Source of the DNA: Euptelea pleiosperma | Taxonomy: Eukaryota; Streptophyta; Magnoliopsida; Ranunculales; Eupteleaceae | NCBI GenBank assembly: GCA_035048495.1 | Contig: CM068542.1 | Location: 40,081,109 to 40,145,108 of the forward strand | DNA: 64,000 nt | Direction of reading: 5' to 3' | Shown: positions 9,676 through 24,600 of the stretch, one piece after another | How the letters are laid out: every line of letters begins with the position of its first letter | How positions within the stretch are numbered: position 1 is the stretch's first letter | Made by a program: the position numbers and the translations under genes | Notes under the pieces: generated by a model | What the model saw: the letters and a program-made list of their open reading frames with translations, nothing else | What the model was told of the DNA's origin: nothing | Databases searched by the model: none

Positions 9676-12600
9676 ATGGAAGAAATGCCCTCGCGCTCTC
9701 ACCTGAAGCGCCCACTTCCAGAAGACGAAGACTCTGATAAACCTCCCATGTATTCTTCTTTTCTCTTAAACCCTAACTTCATTCGCTACCTCGTTTCAGT
9801 TTCTAGGGTTCCTCTTAAAAAAAAACATTTCTATTTCGTCTTACGGGTTATTGTAATAGATTCATGTCTCGATCACTAGTCTCATCCATTTTATTGTGTT
9901 TGTTTTAGTAACCTTTAATGCGTTCTCGTGCTTGAGTGCAATTCAAGTCTCATTTGGCTTAATTTTCTCTCGCAAAACGAATTCTGCAATTTCTGTTTCG
10001 AATTTTGCTTAGTTTGTGATTACTGGGTTTTACAGGCAAAAGAGACCAAGATTTCCGAAGGGTAAGAAGGTGAAGACGGGGGATGAAGTAGCCGGCTTGA
10101 GCGGAATCGAAGAAGGTTCGAGCGAGCGGTCAGACCCTCGGTTTGCTGCCAAGGAGCGCGCGAAGCGTCGGAGTCAGATGACGGCTGAGCTCTTCAGCGA
10201 AGAAAGCAGAGGGATTATTCATGACATTTCTGCCGCTGAAGTCAATTACGAGGTTCACATTTTTCCCCTCCTTTGTTTTAAAATTTCTGTTTGGTTGTTG
10301 GTTGCGTATTGTTTTTGAGGTGCAAAAAGGGTCCAATGGGTTTTAGAGCCTGAAACCATATGGAATAAAACCCTCTTTATGTCCAGGATATACATATATC
10401 CATACTAGAGCTTGGGTTCATTCTCCCAGTTGTACTCCGTGAGGGGCCTTTTTTGTTGTTTACTTGTTTTTTGAAAACAAAATATAGTCTCTGCGAGTCA
10501 AAATGGTTATCACTATTAAACTGGTAATCTTTTCATAAGATTCTTGTAGCAAGGTATTAAAAGACAAAAAATCACGGTGACAAACATGATGCTCAGTCCA
10601 AGAACCTAATTCTATTAATATTTGACTATTTAGCTTGATCTTGTCATTGCTACTGCATTGCATCTATGGAGATGCCTGGCTAGAGATTTTGAATTTACCA
10701 ATCATCACATGCTCTACTTTGGTGCCTTGCAAGTGTTTATGCAATGTAACTTATTTATAATTTGGAATTTTTGTTTACCTGGATTGGCAGCATTTTACAG
10801 TCAAAGATAATTGTCAGTTTCATCAGTAATTGGGCAAGGGATAGGCGATAATGAGGGATTACTTTTGGCAGGAAAATGCTAATTTCGTCGAAGATGGGAT
10901 TCAAATAGAACCTTTTAATCTGGATCAAGAGAGGGAGGAAGGCTATTTTGACGCAGAAGGAAATTTTGTTGAATATGTCAATGAGAATGACATTAAGGTA
11001 CCACATCTTGTTTTCTGTAACCTGTCAACCACAGAATAACTCAACTTTTTTATTTTCTTACATATTGATGTAGGATGCCTGGTTAGATAGTGTTGATATT
11101 GATTCAAGATTTGCTGGAAAAAGTTCTGATGTGGCAAATAACGAAGAGGATACACAAGACCTTTCATCTGAGGACATTGGAAAGATGAAGAGGCGTATCG
11201 CTAACCTGCTCGAGCCAGAAGAAACGGTAAATTTTCTGAGTCTTTTATCCTGGTTCTGATATATTATTATTAGAAATATCCAATGTATTTGTATGCTAAC
11301 TATTTTGTGATTATTCTACATTGGGGCCTATTTTAGGTTTAAAACCTCGATCTCATTAAGGGTCTCGCTGACCTGACAGAACTAGATGTTTAGACCAAGA
11401 CGGAAGAAGATATTAGAAAAAGAAAGACAAATATGCAAATATGCATTGTACTAAACTATTTATAATGATTAATTAAGCTAAAAGTATGTTCTTTATCTTT
11501 TATCTGTGTTACATATTACAAAGCAAGGTTCTAATTACTTAAAGTAGGGTATGAAAAGACACACACCCTTCCATTATCTCGGTACCTCATCGAAATGAGA
11601 CGTCCTAGCGAGATGGTTTGATACTATGAAAACTCTAATGTTTTCTCCATTTCTGGGTTATTCCCAACTCTTCGGAAGCTACATATATTACTTTTTGGAA
11701 TTTGAGTCGTGCATTGATTGGTATCCAGGATTTATTTTTGGAGCTTAACCCCATTTTTATTCCCATCGAAGTTCTGGATGGGTTTGTTTCATTAATAATG
11801 TTAATCACTCGAGATAATTTAGAAATCATCTCTCTCTAGTTTGAGAAGATTCGACAATTCCATCTTAAGAATCCTCCATTACCCAAGTTAATTTCTTATA
11901 TTTTTTGATGAGGAAATTAATACACGCTTCCAGAATTTACCTCACCATTCAAATTGTTAGTTTACATTTTTGTGCCAAACTAGACTTATTTCTGCGAACT
12001 TCTGGTTCTATCAGATGATTTTGTCTAGTCTTACTCTTGAGAACACCAGCTGTGATGCAAACTAGTTGGCGGAAGATGGTTTTCTAGACTTCTAGCTTCC
12101 CCTTCATTTCTTTTAATATAGCTTCTCCCACTACTTAAAAAAATTATAATAATAAAATTCTGAGAAGTTCAATAAAGATGCTATAGTTAAGTTGAAGAAT
12201 TTTAAAATAAAAAAGTGAAAACATTAGGTTCCTGTGATAGGAACACCAACACGGTCTAACCAGGCATCATGGTGCTTTTGATTATATTTTTTTTATCTTG
12301 AATGTCGTTGGACGTGGTCTGTAGGCAGCTAATCTTCAATACGGGAAGGCTAGGTTCACTGATGATTCTTGATTCTGGATTTGTATTTATCGCGAGATTC
12401 AACTTTTATAATTTAATATTAAATGTTTCATAGTTGGCCTGGGCAACTTTGTTTCCAAGTGTAAGATAAAAATCATAAAATGAATTTTGTATAAATTTTT
12501 AAAGGTTTGCCAACTTTGTTTCTGCTTGTAAGTTATGGAGGGTGTAAGATAATATTTTAAATTGTTAGAAGTATAAGTAGTTGATTCTGTTTTTTCATTG

Positions 12601-15600
12601 CAGGTCCTACAGGCTTTGAGAAGGTTGAAAGGGACTTCAAATGACAGGAAGGAGAGGATGCCAGAAGAAACAAAGCTTATGTTTGACCAGCTCACAGAAG
12701 ATTCCATGAAGCTTATGGAGAATGGTGATTACAGTTAAGTGTGTTTAGTGGCAGAACCATAAAGTTAAAAGCACTGTGCTATGACACTTTATCTTTTTTT
12801 TTTGATAAGTGGTATGACTCATCTTTAGCGCAGTGTATGTTATAAAGATGGGTAGTGTATGTTCTAGGGAGGGAGGCTAGGCTGTTTTGTTTCCTCCTTT
12901 TTTGTTGTTGCTTGCTCGTCCTTTGTAGGTCATCTCGAATTATTAGGATGGGTTGTTCTTTGCTTGGCGCCTTTTGCCTTTTTAATATATTTCTACAGTT
13001 ATAAAAAAAAAAAATCTGAGTTAAGTATATTGCTTTTTGTCTCGTAACTTCTTGTGTTCAATGAGGCAAATCCTAAATTTTTGTTTCTTCGGTCCAATTT
13101 ATGTTTTGCAGATGTTTACCATGACAAACGGGAGATCTTTGACCGCGAGGCAGGTCAGTATAATGTGTGGTTCTGCTTCTCCTTCCTTGTTGTACTGATG
13201 TAGTAATCTTCCATAACCTTGAAAGTGTAAAGCATGTTGGTGTATGCTAGACTTTTCAAGGTGGTTATCTTAAGCTTCTTTCATGTCCAGGAGAGAGTGT
13301 CATGTATGCAATTTTGTTAACTGTGAGAAACTACGTTTTTCAAAAATCAAGGATCTACAAGGTTCGCTAGCAATGCAAAACAGAGAATTGCTAAGAAACA
13401 AAAAAAAACAAAGGCACATAAAGGCTTTGAGATTTACATGGTTCACCACTAAGGGATTTTGTCCATGGACAACTGTGATTGAGAGCTTCCATCATGCAAA
13501 TTTGTCGTCAGTGTTAGGGTGTACCCTTTATGCTATAAGGGAACGCGTTATATTGTAAGGGCAAACTTGTCCATAAAATGTTTTTTATATAAATAAAGAG
13601 TGTGGAGTCATGTGAGACACATAATCTCCTTTTCCCATCTTCTCTCTTCTCTCACTTCTCTTTCAAACCCTAGAACCAAACCCTAGACTCACCTATTCAA
13701 TTTGGTATCAAAGCCATCCTTGAAGAAGATCAAACCAGAGGACATCTAGAGCGGTTCTGATGTCATAGCTGTGTAGACACATATCCCGAGGATGTCAGAG
13801 GAGTCTATTACCTAGTAGAGAATGATTTTACGGATTGTTTGGTGATTTATGGGAATTTTTTAGAGGTAATCTTGAAGGACTTGTGCTCATTTTTCTCCAT
13901 AAATGGTGAGAAATTGTTTTTTGGCTTTCTGGTTTGTTCAAATCTATTAGGGTTTTGTTGACTCGATTTGCCTCATAGTTCTTCTACCTTCCTATGTAAT
14001 TTCCAACCCATAGAATCCACTCCCGTTGATTGAAGCTTCGTCCCGGTTGAAACTCCCCCTCTAGTTACTGCTTGGTCCTAATTTTGGGTTTTTTGGCGTA
14101 ATCTAGGTACTTACACCTATGGCTGATGTTTTTTGGCGGATTTGGCTACTTGTAAGAGGTGTTGTGCCGCCTCCATGTATCATATCTCAGTTTGGGAAAT
14201 GGAACTCCCTTCCAAGCATGCCGTTAGCCCTACTTGGGTCCTTCGTGGGCTGTAAACCCTTCGGGTGATCTCCTGTGTAGATTTTAGGCTTGTGTGTGTA
14301 CACGGCTTCTGTCCATTGTGTTGGTTGGCTTCTTGGAGAGTAATGTCTACGAGAGAGGTTATTATAGGGTCCACGGTGAGCACGGATGCCACCTTTAGAG
14401 GTGTCAAGTTTTATGGCGACTCCAGTGGGCTTCAAGAACTTCAATTTGCAGATTAATTCAGTCAAGTTGGATGACAAGAATTATTTGGAATGGTCTCAAG
14501 CCGCATAGATGTATATCGGTGAACGAGGCAAGTTGGGGTACATTACCGGGCAAGTTGTTGAGCCCAAGACGGTTGATGACCATCGTTTGAGAAGTTGGAG
14601 ATTGAGAACCTCATAGTTATGTCTTGGCTTCTTAGCTCCATGCAACCCCATATTAGTCGGGGTTTCTCGTTCTTGCATACGGCCAAGGAGGTGTGGGACA
14701 CGGCTTGTCACCGTAGCAGAACATAGCCCGAGCATTCCAGTTACGTTAGCATCGCTCATCTTCATCAGGGGGACAAGTTTCTCTCTGTCGGATTATTTTG
14801 CTACTCTTCGCAGTATGTAAGAAGAGTTGGACTGCTGCTATTACTCCTTTCAGCCCTCATGCACAAAAGATGGGAACAAGTATATGAGACTTGTATTCGG
14901 ATCTTTGAGTCTCTTGCTAGGCTTAACTCTGCGTATGAGTTAGCCAGGATTCAGATCCTCAGTAGAGACTCCCTTCCTTTGCTCAGTCAGGTGTACTCTT
15001 ATGTGCAGAGCGAGGAGAGTAGGAGTGTCATGGTACCATCTTTAGTTGTTAATCGGTTTGCACTTGTCTCCGCTTATGCTCCCCAGCGATTTCAGAGGGA
15101 TTGAACCTCTCAGCCTCCTGCTTCCACTAAGCCATTAGCTCAGCCCTATCCCCCATTCTATGCTGGGAGGTCTTTTGAGCGGGAAAGGCGTAAGTGTGGC
15201 TACTGTGGTTGCTTCGGGCATGTGAAAGACAAGTGTTGGGAATTGCATGGTCGTCCCCAACACCCCAATCGATCAGGGTTGCTTATTGCCCATAGTGCGA
15301 GTTCCAACACTTCCGTTAATGCACATGGCCTTCTCTTCCTATGCCTGCTCCTGTTTCTGCTGCTTCTATAGTCCCAGTTCCACAGGCCGAGATTGACACC
15401 CTTCGGCGCTATCTGGCTCAGTTAGAGGGTCCTTCTGCTGAATCTACCTCCTCCTTCTCTCAGTTAGGTACTATAAGCACTGCTTAGCATGTGTCTATTC
15501 CCTCATCCATTCCCACCAAGATCATTGATTCAGGTGCCTCCAAGCACATGACGGGTATTTCCATTATTTTCTTCCTATTCTACATGATATCATTGTAGAA

Positions 15601-18600
15601 AGCAATGGTAAAGCCATTTGGGCTTGGAGGTTGCCACTGAAGTCTTTAATAGCCGCAAGAACCTCCCCTTTGACTCTCTCCAGCCATTCATCACACACAT
15701 GGAAATATTTTTTATTTTTGTCTCCATTCTTAAGACAAATTGTTCTTGATTTTTGATGCTAATATATCTCCTCCTGATGACACGCCTCTGCTAGTTCCCT
15801 TTTAAGCTATGTTGCATGGATTCTTCTAGTGGGCGAAGTATCCGTGTCAGACATGTGTTGGAGTCCGTCACGATACAGATTCTTTTGCAACACTTCCAAA
15901 TTCTGTTTCTTTTTTCTTTACTTGCAAGATACTAAATAACATTTGCCATTGGTACGAGTTCTATCTTATACAATTGAATTTTTCTATACAACAAATGTAA
16001 CATTAGATATATGTGTTCCTATCTACAAGTAAATGATTCAAATCATCTTATTCACTATTATCATTATTATTATATAAAAAATAATTACTTTGTTATATAT
16101 TATTTAAAGTATATTGCCGAGTCCACAAATCCTATTTTTCAAGGTTTGACAAATAGGATACTCTGCACCTGTGTCAGACTCTTGAGACCTGTACCTATAT
16201 TTATGCAACATAGCTTTTTAGAACCTCTTTTCTTAAAAGTATATTTTAGTTTTCAAAATCGTAAGGCCAATTTTGTGGTGCAGTTTTACGGATGGTTACA
16301 ATCATTTGGGGGTTCTGTTTGTCATTTCAACTTTATTGATTCTCGTAGAATGTTTAGTTTCTTAACTGTACGGAGAATACTTTTAAGCGATTCAAGTTAG
16401 GTTTAGGAAACTTTAGTTTAGTCCAGTTTGGGAGTTCTTAAGAGTTTCTATTTTCTGGATTTTGGAAATTTGAATTGTATCCCTACCTCTATGAATACCT
16501 GCTTATGTCTTGTACTTCAACAAAATTTAATGAATAGTTCAAGAAAAGGATCGATGCTAATAAATATGTGGATTGAGGTAGTAAGAAAATATACGACGAT
16601 GCACGTTGTAACAAAAGATATGACTCTGGGTAGATATGAATAGTAATGAGTTTCATGTTGCTGACCCCAAATAGTTAGGATAAGGCACTATTAATAATGA
16701 ATTAATGATAATGAAGGAAGAGTTAAAGAAAGTTGTGTCGTTTTATGGGTTTTGATGCAGTTTTTTGGGTGTGGAATAAACGCATATGAGCTTTTCATTT
16801 TTGCGTTCTAAACGGCAACTAATGTGATTACTTGGAAAATAACATGGGTAATGGCACATACAGGACCCAGCTAGTGTTTATATAAGCATAAAATATGTTC
16901 CTTGTATCAATGGTAATACATAATCCTCATCGTCCGTGCCTTAACCACTCCTGTTCCTCTATTCAATATTATCTAGAGCCGGATCTTCCAATAAAGCATC
17001 GTCTTTGAAGGTGAATACATATACATTAGAGTGTTATATATTTTTTTTGTGTGATAAGTAGAGTGTTATACATATTGCATACTGAAAAGAAGATCTTTCC
17101 TAATAAGGATGTAGCCTTTTAGACAAGTATTCACATGTTGACCATTCTGTGATTGCGTAAGGTAGGTCTCGTTGGCCACTGTCCTCTTGCTGGTACTTAA
17201 ACATTTATTGGTTTGAAAATGGAACTAAAAGGTGACTCTGCTAAAATGTTATACTGTAGGTGATGTTTTATCTTCCTACGTGGTTTCAGTGTTTAGATTT
17301 AATGCCGAAGAACTGTTTCAGATTTTATCTAATTTAATTACAGTTGAATGCATCTTGTAATAGTCTTCTAGCAGTCTGCCTTTGCTATCCAAAACCGTTA
17401 GGTGATATATGACTCATTGTATTGTTCTCCTCGTTATTTCTGTACTATTCCTAAAGGAATGTAGCTTCTCTGTTATCTGTATAGATTTATGTGCCTGTGC
17501 TTGTTCATATTCATATTTTACTGTCTTGAGGATTCCTGTTAATGTGATCATCTATCCTTTGATGCCTTTCAGATGGATATGAGAGGTTAGCTCGTGCAAA
17601 GGAGGGTACATCCAGAGGGGTGGGCAATGACATTTCTGACTCCAGTGCAGGGAAAGATGTCTTCTCCAATGGAACAAATCCTGGATTAACGTCTTCACTA
17701 CCCTCTGCCACGTACCCGGGTCCTTCAGACCTGAATATATCGACTGCACAGGTTTCATCTGGCAATGGTGCTGATGAATTTGATATGTTTGCCGATGATG
17801 GAGAAAACCTTACTTCAAATCCATCCTCTGATGGGATTGGTTTGTGTTCTGGTGCTACTCCTGAACCTTACTCTGGACCTTCATCGGAAAACTTAGACAT
17901 AAATTCAGAAAGTAACTTCCCTTACTAATGAGCCGAGATACTTTGTAGCAACTTTCCTGAAGTTTGCCTCTAAATAACATTTGCTTTCCCAGTAGCGTGT
18001 TTTCCTTATAGCTTGTGTTTGCTGAATCTGCAGGGGAAGATTTGCAGACTGACTATGTGTACGATGAGTCATCTGGGTAAGCAGTCTCATTGGTCAGCCT
18101 ACACGATTACGTCTCTTGTTGTTTATGATATAACCGTTAATAATAAAATATACTGAGCTTCTGAAATTAAGGAAAATACTTAATGCATTTTTTTGAAGAA
18201 TTAAAGATGGTTCATGCTGTGTTGGTCATGTATACTTGTCATTAATCATGGACTGTTCTACAATGGAAGCAGCGGTTGATTCTTCCTTCTGGGAAGACAA
18301 GTAACTCATGATGCACTTTATTAAGTGATATGTAGGATCCCATTCCCGAGGTTCTAAACTTTGCTTCACTCTGAACTCTGGTTAGTTAAAATTCATAATT
18401 AGGTAGGGAAGTTCCATTCATTTTTGAGAATTTCGATAAAATTGAGACAATCGATTTAGAGTAAAACTCTAGGCTGATCAGAAACATCCTTATGAACAAT
18501 ACATGTGAACAGTAGCTGCAAACAATATCGTGAATAGTATCCATGAACAATATCAAGCTGTAACAACAATGTTTAGAATAGAGAAGAAGTACAACAACAA

Positions 18601-21600
18601 CAAGAAGAAAACTAGGGTTAAGAACGCCAAGCAAAGCCAGTTAGGGCTGGCCTAACCATGCTGAGAGAGAGAGAGAGATCTCAATTTAGAACTTCTCAAA
18701 TAAAAACTAATATTTAGTCTCTTTACAATGATCTCTTAATAATTATTGAAAAAATAAATCCTAAAAGCTAACTTAAGGACTAGGAAAATCTGAACCACTG
18801 ATTTAAAATAACCTAAATCTAAATTTTAAAACGACTAAAATATCCCCAAATCCTGTCACCACTATTACACTCAGATTATAAACATAGTTTTGAAGCCTGA
18901 AATGTCAGAATCTTGACATAACTCATGATGTAGCTGTTGTAGATATCGAATATAGTTTTTTTTTTTGATAAGTTATTGAAGATAGCTTTTCAATGCATCT
19001 GAAGGCTTTTTAATTGGGTAATTGAATAAAAATTTTATGCCTCCTGAAAATTGACTGCATCATTCTCCTCCGGTTGGAGAAAACTTGTCCTTAGTTTGTG
19101 TTGCCATATTCCAATCTTGTCCCTTTGGTGGTAAGTGACGATGTAAACCAACAACCATCCATGGATTGCCTTCCTTGGTGACGATGTAAACCAATAGAAA
19201 AAAATTATTTTTGATAGTTTAGATCATGAATGATTATATGTAATTGTTAATAAGCCTAGAAAATATCTATACACTGATACATGCATTCGTTGCTCCACTG
19301 GTTTTCTAATTTATTGAATTTTTTTTATTTTATTATTTAAAATTAAATTTGAGTTACAAAAATAAGATCATAACTAGGTAATTAGCCCATTAGATAACAT
19401 TTTGTCTATTGTTGTGCATACAATTTTGTCCTATATGTTTACATTATTTCTGAACTATTTAAATTTTAAAGTTCCTATATATTTAAAATAAATTTTATTA
19501 TAAAAATAATATCATAAAAGTACATTAGATTTATCTTCACTAGATATTAAAATTAATGACATGAATCACCCCTTAGATGTCATTTTTACTAATCATTGCC
19601 TTGTTTTCACATGTTTAAAATATATTTGTAAAATGTGGTTATCCTGATCAAAAGTTTGGTTTTTATTACTTAGATGGCATTGTTTTGAGTAATTAATTGT
19701 GTAATTTTTGTCTCTCAAAGTCTTAAGTGTTCAAGACACCTCCGTCGGTATTGTACCAAAGGCTATTGATCTTGCATTTGTTACTCCGAATAATTGTGTA
19801 TTGTATTATAGTTAGTGACTGGCCTCATGCCTGTCTTAGCTTAAGTTTATTCCTTAAATATTTGTGTGTTTCCTACCTTTTCACAATAATTTCATTAACT
19901 TTCTTAACTTTGCAAATTCTGCAAAAACTCCTTCAACCTCAAATGTTTTTATTTTATTTATTTTTTTAATGTAGTTTTTGTATAAGAGGAATTTTAGCAA
20001 GCAATGCCTTCAAGACATTGAACAAATGCAATCTCGTCAAAGACAAAAATACTACCTCAAAAACTGCACCCTGAATTAAAATATATATTTTTCTTGTGTT
20101 TTATAACGTTGCAACTGTGCAACACCTATAAGTAATCGCTTGCTAGCATTCTTTAAATAGTCAAATGTTAAAAATAGCCATAGTTTGCCGAAGTTTACAA
20201 ATGTCAATTCGATTTAGTGAATTAATAGGCAAATTTTGTAATTTTATATTATGTTGGGACCTCAAATTTTTTTTTTGATAAGTGTAAACTTTATTAAAGA
20301 AGGCAAAAGCCAAGCAAAAGCAAAAGCTACAACAAGGGAGGACAGCTATAGAGGTTGAGTAGGCCTGCTAAAAGGTAAAAGCTGAAGAACAAAAGGAAGA
20401 AAGCAAAAAAATCACCAGAAATCAGTCCTCAAACATCCTTGGAACAAAGGGTATCTCAGGGAAAAACCAGATCTTCAAAGAAGATGCCTCTATATTCTCG
20501 GCAAGCTTTCGACCAAAGGAAAAGCAACCCTTTGATACTAAGGATGATCTCTGGAACCTCTCCCCTCATCTTCAAAAATACGCTTATTCCTCTCCCTCCA
20601 CAGGCTCCACGCAAACGTAAAGGGGAGCATCCTCAATAATATACGGTCTCTAGAAGAGAACGCTTTAATGTGCCAACGTGACAGAAGGTTCTTGGCAACA
20701 CCCACGGAACTCTGAATTCCGAAAGAAAAGAAAGCCAATTCTCTCTAGCCACTGCACAGTACAGAAGGAGGTGGTTCACTGATTCCTCGTGGTTCTTACA
20801 CATCGAACAAAAGTCGACAATGATACACCCTCTGGATCTCAAAGGATCCACAATCAAAATCCTCTATAATGAAGCCACCCAAACAAAGAAAGCTATTTTG
20901 GTCGGGATCTTTATACTCCAAACCAAGGAGTCGGGATAGCATTGACCATCCGTGCTAGCTAAGTTCTCGTAAAAGGAGTGAATTGTGAACACACCTTCCT
21001 TTGTCTAGATCCAAACCCGCCTTTCATGAATGGAGGGATGCAATAGAACATCCTGAAGTCGACCCAAAAGTCTCAAATAGAGGCTCGATTTCACAGTCAT
21101 TAAGGTTACGCCTAAATCTGAAACTCTACTCCCCGTTAAGAGTGCACTCTCGAATAGATCGGGAAATCGTTTTGGAAAGAAGCTTCACCGCGTCACTTGT
21201 CTTTCCAAAATCTGATTCTATTTCTTGCCCATGCTGCATATTTGACACATTTATGAAACTCTGCATATACTCTGAGATGCCTCGCCAAACACCGCAACCA
21301 TACGGACCACGAGCCAATCCGTTTTCCCAACCATAAATACTCTCGCCATATTTGCCCGCAATGACCTTCCGCCACAAGCTAGACAACTCCTCCCCAAAAA
21401 TCCATTCTGATATTTCTAGGCCTATGAAAAGTGTATTGCGAGTTGAAATAATCTAGACTGTATTCCACCATTAACCAAAAGTCCAGATTCGATAGGGCTA
21501 AAAAATTTCAGAATGGGCTGATTTTTGGTGAGGATGATCTCCTTGTGGACCCCATGACCATGTCATTTAGGGTGCGTTTGGCAGCGTGTCTTCGACGCGC

Positions 21601-24600
21601 GTCTTGATCGATAACATGTGTTTGGGTCACACCAAGGCGCGCACCTTCAAAGACACAATGGACCTTGAAGACGCACGAAAGTGAACCTTTGGAGGTTCAC
21701 CTCCCCCCTTGAGTTTTCAAAGACGCACCAATGTGTGCCTTGAAGGTATACCCTCCACTCCAACGGGCTTAGCCCACTTATGATGTATGGCCCACTTGAC
21801 ATATAGCATATGTATGATCTATCAACACATCTCTATTATGTGGGACCCACATATGATCCATCAACTTCCGTTCTTATGTGTGGCCCTCAAGATTTGTCGT
21901 CCCCTTTAACATGTGGGCCTGACATGATCTATTAACTCTAGTTATTATGTGTGGCCCACTCTAGTTATGCTGGGCCCACATGATTTATCATCCTTTGTTC
22001 TTATGTGGCGCCTACTCTGGTTTGTAGAACCAAACGTCGATCTTGACCTTTAAAGGTATGCACCTTGAAGACGTAGACTTTCAAGACGCACGTCTTCAGT
22101 TGAAGACGCGTTACTAAACACAGCCTTAGTTTTTTTTTCAAAAAAGCGAGTGTCAACCTATCCTAACCTGTCACGCCCCCAAATTTGATATTTGGTCATA
22201 TCGACCTTTCTCGTATCTTGAGGCGCGATCTGATCATACAAACGCACAATTAAACAAAATCGGTATCACGATGCAGCGGAAATACACCGATAATTTTTTT
22301 TCATTTTGTTTAAACAATCTATAAGACGAAACGCACTTCATTGACACATTAATAATGTTAGAGGATCTTTCACCTCAAACGAAACCGTAATATGCCCATC
22401 CAAAATAAAACATTGTATATATATCGTACTCCCAAATACATGTTACTAAACGGTCAAAAGACCTACATAACTCATGTATCCTTCTACAAGATAGAATAAT
22501 TAAACAAAATATAACATCGTCTCTAGCACAAGTCTATCAACAGAAATGCTGGAAGCATCAGACCAACTTCCCCTTACCCTTTCCTGAAAACAAAACATTT
22601 TAAAACGATGAGCTAGGGCCCAGTAAGTACATTCCTCATGCGTAAAACCACTTAAATCAGCGACTTTTGTTTATTTTAAAACAAATACGATTTGCAAATG
22701 AGTTTCACATGTAATTCGATAGAACTCAATTCTCCATCAATTACTTATGTATAACTTCGAATACAATGATGGCTTTTCACATAACAGTCAACCTTTCTCT
22801 TATCAGAATACCCGTGACCATTTCTATACAGTCAAACTATCAATTCTGATGTATTCAGTATCAACATTCCATCGGTTCTAGTGTACGATGTCAACACTTC
22901 TAGCCCACAAGCAAACTCCATAATGTGCACACTAATTGTTTCATTAGGTATCCTCTCTCCGGATTCCCTAATTTTCTTTTAGGTATAAATACCCGAGGGG
23001 TCTCATGAATGAGACGCCTCTCCTTTATGGGACTGGAACCCCAAGGGGTCTTAAGGAAATAAGACAACGCCTGATACTTTAGGGGACTAAAACCCCAAGG
23101 GGTCTCAAAGAAATGAGACAACGCCTGATTCCAACTAATCTGATATTCCACATTCCCAATCACGTTCTTATTCATGCCCTTAATCGTATTTATATGCATA
23201 AAACAATAATGTTTGTAGAAACATCTTTACATGCATAACATTCATATTTTTGCATTTTGAACTTAAAAATAAGAACGTTTAAGCCCTATTAATATCTTAG
23301 AAAGTGAATACATAAAACGGATGAAAAATACATATATCTCATTTTAAATGAATTTGAGCATGACTTCATCCAACTAAATAGATTATATATGTCCTCATCT
23401 ATCATAATTTCATACTTTTAAGATTACAAGAAATTATCAATGCATTTACACATTTTATGTGAAAAATACAAGAATTGGGATTTTTCCTTGCTAAAATTTA
23501 ACAGATAATAAGAATAACATTTTCAGACATTTTTCCCAAAAATAATAGAATTTTTTAGAATTTTTCAATATTATGTAAATTTTCTACTATTTTCAAAATA
23601 AAATAATATTTATAATAATTAAATAAATAATAAATAAATAAATAAATGCATAAATAAATAACTATGTACTTACTAGTGAATACGATAGAATCTCAAATCC
23701 TTGAACCTCGTACGATGCGAATCTTGAGGTAGCACGTATCTCGAGACAGTAGGCCCCACAAAAACTTTTCAAAGGACCTCCTGAATATTTTCAGGAATTC
23801 CTACAAATTTTCTAGAATTTCTTCTAGTTGAGGGTTTTTTTTTGCAAATATTCTTACCTCAGGGGTTAGAATGCAAATACCCAAACTTATGTAATTTTCT
23901 CAAGGCATGGCCTTGTATTTATAGAGATTGAAAACTCAGAACTTTTCATTCCTATCCGATGTGGGACTATAATTTTGAACATTGTATTTTTTTTTTTAAA
24001 TTTTAAATTTTTGATAACAAACTATAGCATGTAAAAACTTAAAATGTTGCTCAGAACTAAACACAATAACTTTTGACTCGCACGTCCGATTTGGACAAAC
24101 TTGATACCGATAGAAAGTTATTGTTGAGACCTTTAAAATGACATACATATAATGTTCAAGTATTATAAAAAGTCTACTATAATATTGCTAGAAATAGGGT
24201 CATTACATAACCCATATATGTGTGTGTATATGAAACTTTTTTTGCAACCCTTGCCACATTTTATGTTTGTATTCCTTTCATTTGTCATATAGGTATCACC
24301 TTTTTCTGAAGTGGCTATGATCTAAATTTCTGACTGCTTTGGATTCTCACATCTCTTAATGTCAGATCTAAATGGTGACTTGCAGAATTGTGATAAATTT
24401 GATATTCCTACTGCACTAATTTGTTTTTCTGCACGTGGTACGTCTTCCTGACATAAGCTCGCTGGATTTGTTTTTTCTCCCCTTCAGTTACTACTATAGC
24501 AGCAGTTTGGGTTACTATTATGACCCTTCATCAGGGCTGTATTGTTGTGCGGTTTCAGGAAAATGGTAATTTAGTTGCATCTTTCTTTGCCATTCTTCTT

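Noticed and set aside
17912..17928. Stop after NFPY as the natural end of the CD2BP2-like protein
   Set aside because: A GT donor just before (17911/17912) joins in phase to exon 18034, restoring the conserved tyrosine-rich C-terminus; the stop is intronic.
21001..21336. Plus-strand 111-codon frame as a gene
   Set aside because: It is the antisense of an L1 reverse-transcriptase fragment.
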